64,000 nucleotides of DNA, taken from contig NC_088177.1 of assembly GCF_028769735.1 (NCBI RefSeq), forward strand, positions 17,858,599 through 17,922,598. The letters run 5' to 3'. The stretch comes from Zonotrichia leucophrys gambelii. Lineage: Eukaryota; Chordata; Aves; Passeriformes; Passerellidae. Positions 34,193 through 45,596 of the stretch are shown here, piece by piece (the stretch's first letter is position 1; every line of letters begins with the position of its first letter). Below the pieces are notes generated by a model. That model saw only the letters and a program-made list of their open reading frames with translations. It did no database searches and was not told the origin of the DNA. The position numbers were made by a program, and so were the translations under genes.

Positions 34193-37100
34193 GTAAGGAA
34201 AAATCCTAGACTTGCCTCCTGCAGTTTTTGTCAGCCTTTGTTCCTGTTGCTGGAATTTGCAGTTCAGGAGGGGATCCTGCAGCTCTCGTAATGCAGTACT
34301 GCTTCTGCCCCAGTACCTACTTGATCAAGAACAAGAAGGACTGACCATGGTATTGATAATGAGTAACTTTGTCTGCTCCATGTACATTTTCCAGTACGCC
34401 ACTTCTGCAGCAGTATTGGAAAGGCACAAAGAAAGACGCTGTTTTTAACAGTGTGAATATAAGAGGGTTAACAGTTTTTTCAGTTATTGAAGCTTTTAGT
34501 CTGCAATCAATTATTTAATATTTATTCACCATTTTTTATCACATTTCCTAAGCAAAGTGACAATTAGATTTAGAGCTTATACAGTATATCCCTCTCTATG
34601 ACAAGCTTGCAGAATTCCACTTTCCCATTCAGCTAGAGTGAGGAATGGGTTTTGATGGTGTGCAGTGTATCATTAGGGATTTTCTCCCACTTTACTGTCT
34701 ATGAAGTAAGTGATGTGCTCTGAGCTTGGATCAGTGAATTTTCCTACTTTTCATCAATTCTAACTTAAGAGAACCTGCTTTTTATGCTGTCCCTCTGGTT
34801 CTGTCAGTACAGGTGGTGCACAGATTGTTCTCATCAGCTCACTGCTGCATCCCAGAGTGTTAGGGAGCTGTGTCTTTATCTGCCTCTGAGATGAGAGGAG
34901 TTGCCAGCCTGAGCTCCTGAGGTTTGGTTGAAGCAAGTGCCTGCCATACTGGATTTCTGCAGGGCTTCTGCTGCAGTGGGTGTGCTTCTATTGCTGGAGG
35001 CACATATTGATGGTTTGCAGATGTAGGACAGGACTGCAGTGGGCACCCTCAATTACTGCAGTGCTCTGTGGGCTTGTGGGAAGCCTGCTGAGGTGGGCAT
35101 GAGGCTGGCAGGAGTACAAGTTGGCAAACTCCTCTGCTTTGGTTGTTTGCTGAGGACCGTGTGCTGCCCTTCTTTTTGCTGCTCTCCTGCTCACTTGGGT
35201 ATGGCTCTTTTCTCACATTTGACCCCTTTCTCTCTGATTAAACTATTTGATGCGTATTCCTGAAGCAGCCAGGAGTAGAGTGGGTGAGACTCTGCCATGG
35301 CAGGGAGGAGTGGGCTTTCACTAATGCTGTCATTCCTCCTGGGGCTATGGCGAGGGATGTTTCATCTCTCTATTGCAACAAGGAGCTGTTCTTTGGGTTC
35401 TCCATGTTACAATGAAGCCATCTTGAGATCAGCATTTTCATTAATTCTGTTGCATTTACAGGGCATCCTAAAGGTTAAATAACTGGAGTGATGGAATGTG
35501 GTTATTCCAACATAGTGCTGTGCTGTAATGAGGAGTCAGAAGGATATTGCTGTAATAGAGGCTACAGTTGTGATTAAGAGCCTACAGAAGCCTCTTTAAT
35601 TACACTGTCAGCAGTCTGCTGCTGTTGTTGGATGATTGCTTGGTGCAGACTGCATAGTGAAGGAAAGATGGTAGGGGGTTGCTTCTCATTTATCTTTAGA
35701 TCCACCCAGCCAAAAAACCTTTTACCATTTTTTAGGTCTGGAAGGAAATGTAGCTGCAACAGACTCCATACAAAGGCCTTTTCTGTCGTTATGGTTTTGT
35801 GCAATATTTCCTTTTATATGTGTATGTACAGACTGTTTCATTGAACAGCGTGGTAAGCCTTTGGAAATCAAAATTTATAGTACAAATTCAATACATTTTG
35901 GGAAGCTGACACTTAAAATGGAAATAGTGGAGGAAAATGAACATATTGAACCACCCACTTGACTGCTTACTCATTCTGTTTCTTGACACACTCAGCTTCT
36001 GCTGGGTTTGCTACAGCACAAAGATGACAAGAGATGATTCTTCATTTCCTTGTCCCTTGCATTGCTTTTCATGCTTGATCTGAATATTGTTATATGATCT
36101 TGATGTTCTTGGAAGGCTGCAGGGAAGAGCAGACATCAGATATGGACTCAGCTTTGTTTTGTGGTCAAGGGTAGGTATCAGTAAGGGTAGGTATTAATGT
36201 AAGTAAGGAGTTCTTTAACTCTTTGACTATATGTGCAATAATTTTTTAAAATAGAAACAGATTCCAGAAAGCAAAGACAAATCTTCCAGGGCCTGATTCT
36301 TACAAGCTTTCTACAAGTCATTGCCCCATCACTGCCTTCTTGGGAAAAGACTACTTTCAACAACAGCATTGTATGCTTTCCACTACATATGCTTTAAACT
36401 GCAAGTTGAGGTAAGCTCAACCAGTATATGACTCCTTATTTAATAGTACATGACGTACAAAAAGCTCTTTGAAATAGTCTTACAGTAAGGTCACAAAGTC
36501 AGATGTTTGAAGTGTAGGTGCTTGTGTGCAATTATGCCTTTGAAACTTTTTCCTGACCTTTCTCCAGATGTTGGCAAAGCAACTTATTTTTCCTAGCTTT
36601 CCTGCTGAATTATTTTGGTGTTTTAAATTTTTTTTTCTTGTTCTCTAAAGGCAGGTAGCTGATAGGGAAGACTTCAGCTCAGAATTGAAAGCTGGCAAAT
36701 GTAAAAGAAACTGAAAAAGGCAAGCTTTTGCTAGTGAGCAAAATATCAGTAGATGGTTTCATTGGCTTGGCCTTCACTGTGAATGACTTCTGAACATACG
36801 GTTCAAAGAGAGCTAAAAATATTTTGTCAACGCTATTTAGTCAGAGTTTACCTAACAGCCATCTAATCTGCTGAAAAAATCTTGAAGACAATCACAAGGA
36901 ACTCAGCATCAGTTTTGCTTTTTCGGTTTGCTTGCATATTGTGTAGGTCACACTCATATCCTTGTATTCTCACTTTCATGAGTAATGGGTTTGCATTAAC
37001 ATTATAAAGCTTCTATGGGGTGTAAAGAAAGTAAAATAAAAACTGTGTACCCTCAAATGCAAAAAGCCCCTTCCATCTTCTCTGCATTAGGAGAGCATTT

Positions 37101-37893
37101 GTGGCTCCATTTGATCTTGTCGTCTCTGAAAAATTCTGTTCTGAAGTTTTTGGGTGAGCAGGAGTGTAGTTTTGCTTACATGCACACAAAGCTTTGCTAT
37201 TTGTTTCCTGTTCTCCAGGCAGCAAACTGCAGACAAATCTCAACTGTGAAGAATTCAAAGAAAGCATTCTGCTGAGCTGGTAGTCATCTTGATCTTCCAG
37301 CCCTTTTCTGGGAACCATAGCTCTGTCACCAATGGACTGTGGTTTACTGGATTAAAGGAATGCAGTCGCTCAAAGGTAGCATTGCTGGGCTGAGCTGGGC
37401 AGTTCTGGTGCCAGGGTATTGGGAATCAGAGGATGTGTAAGGCACAGCTCAGTTCTTTGCCCACAGCAGAGAATGTCATGCTGTAAGTACCTATCTTCCC
37501 CTTAAGGGGAAACAGTAGAGCTGTTTGGTTTTAATTGTTATGTGAGGGAAAAAAAAAGGCATTTACAATACCTTGTCATTACCTAGTCAGCACACCCCAG
37601 GGGTTTTCATGAGCATGTATTGTTTAGTTGAAATAGAGATATTGTTCATTCTTACAGAATTTTTCATAGTCTGTAGCAAAGATAATTAACGCAGAGATAA
37701 TGCATCTTCTTAGTGCTAATGCCTTGTTAGAAATATAGGCAATTGGATTAATAAACGAGGGAGAATGCATTTACTTCTTCCCAAAGCCCTGATGGTTTGG
37801 TTAAACCCCCTGACAAATGGTCAATATTTCTTCACACAGATGTACTTAGTTTGTTGCACTTCTGTGAAACAACAACCTCTTTCCTTTTTCAAG
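34193..37893. other. Putative intron, no supported gene
   Basis: Non-coding. It includes a small 16-bp-period duplication near 36168-36198 (AAGGGTAGGTAT units). Nothing else was recognised. Confidence 0.35.
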
Positions 37894-38027
37894 GTAGGAG
37901 GAGACAATTATGCTGACGAGAGGCAGAGATCTTTGTTCCTTACAGCTATGGGGAATTGTGGCCACCACAAGTGTGTGCAAATGTGTTCCTCTGCCCTTAA
38001 GTTTTCCTCTGCCAATTTTGGGACCTG
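37894..38027 (+). other. Candidate internal exon (134 bp), low confidence
   Basis: A good pyrimidine tract and acceptor (CCTCTTTCCTTTTTCAAG at 37876-37893) are followed by 44 codons open in phase 0 plus two bases, ending at CTG|GTGAGA. The peptide begins VGGDNYADERQRSLF and later contains a Cys/His-containing run (NCGHHKCVQMC). Phase 0 is compatible with joining exon 1 directly but not with following the 34135-34192 candidate. No domain was recognised, so it may be chance. Confidence 0.2.
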
Positions 38028-41000
38028 GTGAGATGCTCCTGTCAGAGCAGCACACTTGCTGTGTTTTGGATTTTGGACCCTTCTTGGCTGTGGAGACTGT
38101 AGTAGTAATATTTTGTTTGTTTGTAGTCTGGCAGAGGGAGTTTGTATTTCCAAGTATGGTGGCTTAGGACTGCCTCCAAAACCAAATGCAATAACTATGC
38201 TAAATATTTATTGAGCTCTGCTCAGGATAATCTGAGGTAACACCATGTCTAAACTCATTGAAGATCATAGAAAGCATTTCCAGCTTTGTTTGTTAAATCA
38301 GTTATGTTCCTTTACAATTCTAGTGGTTTTCCCCTTCCTTGAGGGCAGCAAATATGGTAGTCATTGAACAAATCACTGATATTTGTGGATGTACCTTGGA
38401 GCCACCAAGACTTGGGAAGCTTAGGCAGAGATCATGGCTTCTTCTGTACTTCTGCCTGCCTGGCTGTGTGTTAGCACAAAGATTCACCTTGGGGTGGATA
38501 TTGTCTGTGTGGGCTGTTGTTGGAAGCACCACAGCATTTGCAGGTGCCTGATGAAGACCCAGAATACATCTCTGGGGTGCCCACTGTGTGAACCTGTATG
38601 GTCATGGTCAGCTTGATTACTAAAATAGCTCCTAAGGTAACCCTTAAGATCAAGTCTTATCTAAAGAAGCATCATGTGTGGCTATCACATATTGATGTTC
38701 CTAAGGAGAAAAGCAATCACTGGATACCTTATCAGGTTGTTTGTTTCTCCAATTTAATTTGAATCATGATGGACAAAAAATGCTTTTTTGGGTTTTCTTT
38801 TGTCCTCTTTTTTTCCTTTTTTTTCCCCCTTTTCATCTTGAGTAAAGAAAGCAGCATTTGTAAACACTTTTCTTTCTTATCTGTGGCTTTTAATGAAACA
38901 AATCACATGGTTCTGTCACCTCTGCAGTCCCTGCAGTCCTCCATCCTGTGCATACAAAGGACAATATTCAAACCTGTAGTGTGCTGTAAATTGCTGGGGA
39001 GGCGTCAGCAGGCACTGACCCAGACGGTTCCTGGTGCTGATGGAGATGAATGGAAAACTGAGAATCCTTTTGTGGTTGTGTTGTTTGCTTCTTGAATTTG
39101 GAGGGACTGTGTGAATACTGCATGCTTCCTGATTTCTACTCTCCCTCCCTTTCTCCCAGGATTTAAAATATTTAACTTGCTAAAAGACTTTGGTTTGAAA
39201 TCCCATAAGTGGGAAAGCGCTGACTGTTGGCAAGTTCAAGTGTAAAATTGGTTGTAAGTACTTGTGGGGGAACAGTGCAATGGAGCTGAACAGTACATTG
39301 AAAATGAGAGTACTCTAAATCAAAACACGTTTGTTAATTAATGTTCATTGCTGCTTTCTGAGAGCACAGCTAGTAAACATGCAATCCAAAGTCCATTTAA
39401 GTCAATCAGGAAAATCTTACTGGAATTAATTTGGGACGGATTTTTGATTAATTCAGTCTTCTAAGATACTTCACCTTAAATTCGTATTATAAGGTGTCGA
39501 TCTATTTTCTTGGATGTTTCATGAACATGATTATATTGTGGTTTTATATGACTGAGGTGAACCAGATAAATATCGTAGCTATTAATTAATATGGAAATGT
39601 ATAACTAAACAATTTTAATTCTCAGGAAAGAAACAGATAAACATGGATTCTTTTCTCTGCCTTTATATGTATTTAAAATAACCAAAGCATTACAAAAGAG
39701 GAATTAAAAGCAGCAGTATTTAGGGAAAGCCTAAAGTAAGTTAATATTGATGCTTAAGACTTACTTTTGCCTTGTCAGAATTTCTAGATGCTCAGATTCA
39801 TTTAATTTATTTTCTAATTTTAGTTTGACCCCTCTGTAGAGATGAGGTTTAATCCACTGAAAAATTGTTCTGTTCTGCATTGTGTGCTGTTAAATCTTGC
39901 AGAAGGGCTTGGTATTTGATTAGATTCCATCATTGTTGTAGTGGTGTGTAGGTCTGATTCTGTGCACTGACATCAGAGCAAATAGTATTGAGGCACTTTG
40001 CTTTTTAACCAAAGCTGTGCTGGTGCTGCTGTCTTGGAGTACTGGAAGCTTGTACCAGAGCTGTTTGGCATCTTTCTTTCTAGCTCTCCACACAGTGCAC
40101 TCTCTCTGACTCCTCTCCCACTTGTTTTGGAAGAACATGCTGGATATTCCTCCCCTCACTATTTCCATGTAATTTTTATTTGCTTTGTGAGGGCCAGGGA
40201 AGAAGTGCTGCTCCTTCATCCAGCCTGTGAGCACTCCCACTCCTTGGCCTCTGGGGTCCCCCCGGGCTGCTCTGTACTTGGAGGCAGCTGGGTTGCAGCT
40301 CCTGTTTCCTCAGGAAAGCATTCTCAGCCTCCTGAGGGCTTGGACATGGGACATTTTGCCATGTGTGGTGTTTTCCTTTAAAACTCACCTAAATAATTGA
40401 GCAGGGATGTGCTTTCCTTTATCTCTCATAAACAAACAGCTTTTCCTGTATTGAAAGATCAGTGGTGGTGAAGTCAGCTCTTGGAAGGGAGGCTGTGGCA
40501 GATTATTGCCTGGGTGATCATGCCATGGCTTACCACGTGTGTATGTATGTTTTCATGCTCTCCTCTATGGTTGCACACAGAATGTTTTCTCTGACTCCTG
40601 TTTAACCAGCACACAGGAGTGGCTCTTTACCTGATGATCGTCTCTTGAATGTTTTTGTCATTGTTGTGTGTATACCCCAGGCTGTATTTCCTGTGTACTG
40701 TTGAAGTGATGCTTTCAGGATAGGATTATTAACTAACTCATGAGCTGTCCCTTGGTTCTCATTAGTATAATAGCTTAGTGTTGCTCAGGCAGTAATTACT
40801 TGTGCCTACAAACTGAGGGCATATCTTTAATTTTATAAGCATAGTAACTGAGACATGGAGAAAAGAGTGTTACTTAGAACCTGAGTTAAAAGGCTTTTGT
40901 TTTGAAGAGTCCTTAGTATTATATATCTACAAGAATAGATCAAAGAGAGGGTTATCATGTTTTTCTGACACATGAAGACAAGGAAAAAGAGCTGGGCTTT

Positions 41001-41453
41001 TTCCCCCTCTAATGTCCTCCTTGTAAATTGCAGATCTGTCTGATTTGAAATTCAGCTGGTGAAAGACAACACTTAATTTGCACAAGGTAGAGAGTGTTAG
41101 GTAACCTTAGGATTAATCAGGCCTATCAACAATTAAGTCTCTGTTTTATCAGGAAGATGTCTCCTCCGAGCTGGTGATGCTCTGCACGCTCACTTGTGGC
41201 AGTGGCAGATGGTTGCTGCCTCCTCCATACCAGCTACAATCCTTGCAGCACTGAAGACTAACAGGTGGCATCAGGCTGCTGCCCCTTCTCCTCCTCTGAA
41301 TGTTGTTTGCTGAAGCTGCCAGGGCTTTTGGGATGCACCAAGCAAGGCTGGCTAACCCATGCCATGGGAGTGGGTGCCCAGGGCAGCTCTTGGGCAGCCT
41401 TGGGAGTCCCTGCACGTGATGCAGGATGGCACCATGGCTGGGTGTTCCAAAGG
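38028..41453. other. Putative intron, no supported gene
   Basis: Non-coding. Contains a pyrimidine-rich low-complexity patch near 38803-38834. Open frames of 100-130 codons at 39.9-40.4 kb occur on both strands, which fits locally reduced stop density and not a gene. Confidence 0.35.
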
Positions 41454-41500
41454 GACAAATCACCTTTTCGTTGTTTAGATTTAAGAGTTTGGTTAGATTT
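41454..41500 (+). repeat. 47-bp duplicated sequence, copy A
   Basis: Matches 45550-45596 at 45 of 47 positions in the same orientation, starting at GACAAATCACC and ending at AGATTT. Flanking sequence on both sides is unrelated between the two copies. The two differences are C/T after CACCTTTT and T/G in GGTTAGATTT. No known repeat family was recognised. Copy A runs directly into a perfect 8-bp inverted repeat (41495-41515). Confidence 0.85.
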
Positions 41501-41515
41501 GGGCTCGCCAAATCT
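41495..41515. repeat. Perfect 8-bp inverted repeat, 5-base loop
   Basis: AGATTTGG (41495-41502), loop GCTCG, then CCAAATCT (41508-41515) form a perfect stem. Its left arm overlaps the end of copy A of the 47-bp duplicate; copy B lacks the right arm. No T-run follows, and the function is unknown. Confidence 0.8.
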
Positions 41516-43088
41516 GTGGGCTGTGTTGCAGGAGAAATCCATTTACCATCTTATTCCATGGGATCTGGTACTAACTTCTCAGTTCAGTCAACCAATCAGC
41601 TTTTTTGCATTGTTTTCGTGGGACCCAAAGTAAACTGCTAATAATTACATTTAGCTGTGGGCTTTTTCGTTATGAAGTTGTTTGTGTTGCTTTTTCTTTT
41701 AAAAGAGCCTAGGGAATCAGTGGACGGTTGTGTCTGGTCCAGCTTTGTGTCTGTGACAGTGTGAAAATGGATGTTTGCATATTGATTAAAGCAGCTAAAT
41801 AGGGACCAATTAGATTTATAGTTGCTGTAATGTTTTTCCTTTTTGATGTCAGAAGAATGTAAAGGGCTTTAGTGTAAGGAAAGCCATGGCCAGAGTGATC
41901 TAGCTCATCTGATTGTGAATGCTTTCTGACTACAATATAATATGCATCCAGTGCAGAAACATCAATTATAGTTCTCAGTGAATCATGTGAAGGCCAGTGG
42001 AAATGGTATGGCTGTATTAGCCTGTGTCCTTTGGAGTAAATAGAGATATGTATTGCAGTAATACAAAGAACTTGGGGTTTTGGGGTGGTTTTTGTACGTA
42101 TGTGTTAATTTATCATGTAGACTGGGCAGGTAAGGAGGACTGTTTACAGAGCAAAAGAAATTAGGTAATTGTGTTTTATTTCATCATTTCCTTGCTTTAT
42201 ATGCTTGAGTGTTAAAATTTCACAGCACCTGTGCCTGTGTAACAGTGGTGCATGTGTACTTAGCATATATTTATTCAGTACCAATTTTTGTAACTCACTG
42301 ACATTTATTCTTTCTATTCCTTTGTAAACTGTTGGGTGCAGCATGGTGTAACTTCTCTTAGCAGGCAGGATTGAAACCCATCTGAGTCAAACCACTCATT
42401 TGCATGAACACATCTCTTGCTGATCGCAAGACACATAAATATGGAACAAAATGAACCAAAACACACAAATAGACTCCTGTAGCTCCTGATGTTAATAATA
42501 ATTTACAACTGTTTTTATTCTAACTCCCCATTCCACCTGCCCAATGATCAGGGTCATGGTTCCTCATTGCCCCTGTTCAAGAAAGCACTTAATATTAGCC
42601 TTAAGGATATGGTTATTCAAGACCAGCCTTTTAATATTTTCCTGTTGTTTAATTCTGTAAGAGCTGGATTTAATCCCTTGTTTGAATTTCAGCTTGTCTT
42701 TTTCTATTCTGAATATGGATGCTTTTTAAATTGAAGCCTGATGGGTAACTGCGTAAGGAAGGAAAACTTCTTTATGTAACAAAATATCAAATGAGGTCTA
42801 AAGACGGAAAAAATAACCCTTACCAAGGAGACTATTTTTCCCATTTCCCAGTGTTACTTATTGTGTTGTTGGTAAGGATAACCTGGAGGTCTCTGCAGTA
42901 CAGATGGTGGTTCCAGTGCTAAAACAAGGCACACACAGATGAGCACTTTGTCCTCACCCAGGTTATTCCCTTTTGAAATGCCGTGGCCTGGGAAGGGCGG
43001 GGAGAGGCAGCAGGGTTGGCTGGGTGGGCACAGCAGGAGCCAGGCACCAGGAGCTGCTGCCCTGTGCCTGCTGTGCACCCAGCCAGTA
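41516..43088. other. Putative intron, no supported gene
   Basis: Non-coding AT-rich sequence becoming GC-richer at 42.95-43.1 kb just before the pyrimidine tract. No exon or transposon was recognised. Confidence 0.35.
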
Positions 43089-43151
43089 CTTCCCTCCCTT
43101 CCTTCCCTTCTTCCCTCCCTTCCTTCCCTCCTTCCCTCCCTCCCTCCCCTC
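43089..43151 (+). repeat. Pure pyrimidine tract, (CCTT/CCCT)n
   Basis: About 63 consecutive C and T bases made of CCTT and CCCT units. Such homopurine-homopyrimidine tracts can form triplex (H-DNA) under supercoiling and are prone to length change. The repetitive Ser/Pro/Leu frames that cross it are artefacts of the repeat. Confidence 0.9.
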
Positions 43152-45549
43152 AGGGCTGCTGTCCCTTCAGGGGGGCACTGCTGTAGGCCAAAATGACCTC
43201 ATTTCCCACTGCCTTGACATCCATTCTGCCCTTTGGTGTTCAAGTTCTTAGGTGTTCAGACTGTTTTCTGATTTAGCTCAAAACCCTCTGTGAATTAAGT
43301 GGAGACCCTTGGTTTCCAGTGTGGCTTGGGCTGGGCTTGTTTTTAAAATATCCTCTACTGTTATATGGGAAGGATGTTCAGTTGTACCTCCTGGTTCTTA
43401 AATAACTGTGTGTTGGTTAGGTGGGTAAACTGATTGTCATGTTGCTGGCTGTTCTGGGGTTGCTTTTGAAATAAAGATAGAAGTATTTGCAGTAATTTTT
43501 CTTTTCTGAAATTACGTTTTATGCAGTAGAGATGCAGACTGTTCTGGTTTTATTTTTTTAATAAGAAATGATACACCTCAGGTTTTTAGTGTTTTGTGCA
43601 TTCAATCAAGTGATCCAAAAAAGCATGTAGCTGTGCCACCTATTAGTCTAGTTCATTGCTCTATTGCCCTTGTTCATGGCTGTTAAGGTTTGTAGATGTT
43701 GCATGCAGGTAAGTGATTGCTGTGCAGTTAGATTTTGATTAATGTACTTATCTGGCTGGAGTGATTTTGCTTCCTTGTTTTTGCACTGTTTCCATTTTAT
43801 ACTCAAATACCCAAATCACAGAAGATACACTCTGTGGTGCAGAAGCCTAAAATGGCTGGACTGCTGTGCCATGTCATGTTTTCAGTGTGGGAAAGCAGTG
43901 AGGATGGGCAGTGTGTTTGCCCTACTGCTGTCACCCAGCCAGGTGTGCTGTGTGGGCACAAGGAAATTTTCTTCAAGTTTTATAGCACCCTTATGTTTAA
44001 TTTTGATTTTTCTTTTTTTTCTTTTTTTTCTCGGACAGGGTAAAGGAAAGGAGCGGGTGAGAGGGTGTTGGAGAAGCAGGGGAATGGAGGCAAACTGACC
44101 AAGGGTTTGTTTTGATAATGTACTGAGAAGGTCAACTAGAGAGGCACATAAAACTTTTGGAGAACTTGGTCTCTTACTGAAGACATTTGTCATCTGAAAT
44201 ATTGAGGTGCTCAGCTGGAAGGGAAAAACTACTCACAATGTGGAGTCAATGTGACAGAGGAGATTTGGAGAGAGATCTGAGTACTAGGGTAAAAGGGCAA
44301 AATCCTGGAAAATAGGTGCTGCTGTCCAAAAAAAGAAGAGACTCTATCTAGAAAGGGGTATGAGGGAAAATATATAGCAAGAAAGAGTCTGGAGAGATGG
44401 AGCTAACAGGAGAAAGTTGTTGTGAGGGCTCTTGGTGGTTTGGAGCATAGAGAAGGAAAACACTAAAGAATTAAGAAGTTTGATTCACAAGTTTTTGCCT
44501 CACATCTCTTTAAGTTATACAAGTCTTGAAAAGTTGAAATCCAGAGGCAAATTGACTCAAAAGGAAGAGTGTGAATGAATGCACATCACATTCTCTAAAC
44601 ATTTTCTCTTCAGAGGGACAGATGCAAGTTGCATTTGTGTTATAATCTTCAGAGAAAACAGTTGTCAGTGAAGACCTTCATAATGCCTCAGTAGTGTAAT
44701 AGGGAAATATGTGTCCATCATGTAGGGAATCAGTGCCTAATGATTAATAGCAATGTCTATGTGTGTATATGTAAAAGAATTTCATAGCTGTATTAGAATT
44801 TACTGGCTGAGGAGGAAATTGGTTGCTTCCTGTTAAATATCAAGTTATTGCTACTTTAGGCAGAGTTGTATTTGTAAGTAGGCAGCACTGTTTACTTGTA
44901 AAATCAACATGGCTTTAATTTTGTGAAATGCATTTATGGCAGTTTTTCAAAGCTAGATAAATAGATCTGAAAGAGAACCTGAAATTTTTGTATTGTCTCC
45001 TTCAATTACCTGTAAGTGAATTCAGTTTGTACTAATGTTTTTTTTAGCCTTCTCATGGCTTGATGAAAATGAGCATGCAGAAAGTTCAGGAAGAGGGAAA
45101 ACTGCTTTGAAGTCACATCCCAAGTGTTTTGCTGGTCTGTAGTGGAGAATGACAGACAAACACTGATCTGTGTTTTGTTGGCCCCTACAATAGTACGTTA
45201 GTTTCTTTCATGCAACTTAAACTCTGGGTTTGCTGCTTTATTTTACTTGAATGTGCAACAAAAAATAAATTAAATTGAATGTGTTTTGAGCTGATATTCT
45301 AAAACTGTCATTTCAATAATCAAAATTATGTTGCTCTTCAAGAGACCCTGAGTTTTTATTTAAATGGCATTACCTAAGCACCACAACTCTATGCAAGAGA
45401 AGGAAGTGCCTTGATGAATACAATATGATGTTTGGATCTTTGTTAGCTTCTCAAAACACACTCTGATTGCCAAAGTGTCTCCAGGCATGTCTGCCTGGTT
45501 TAGCTTGGAAGGGCAGGATTTATATTACAGGCACACTGGAAACTAGACA
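43152..45549. other. Putative intron, no supported gene
   Basis: Non-coding. A donor-like CAG|GTAAGT lies near 43709 but has no convincing exon before it. The purine-rich stretch at 44.2-44.5 kb has no recognised identity. Confidence 0.35.
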
Positions 45550-45596
45550 GACAAATCACCTTTTTGTTGTTTAGATTTAAGAGTTTGGTGAGATTT
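45550..45596 (+). repeat. 47-bp duplicated sequence, copy B
   Basis: Second copy of the sequence at 41454-41500, same orientation, two mismatches. The near-ends are partly complementary (AAATC-ACC near the left, GGT-GA-GATTT at the right), so a long-loop stem is possible. The flanks are unrelated to those of copy A. Confidence 0.85.

Noticed and set aside
41149..41641. Several frames of about 120 codons on both strands near copy A of the 47-bp repeat
   Set aside because: They overlap on both strands in a locally GC-richer patch, have no shared domain, and the repeat-encoded match is explained by DNA-level duplication.
43089..43196. Ser/Pro/Leu-rich repetitive peptides over the pyrimidine tract
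   Set aside because: They are translations of a simple repeat, open in several frames at once.
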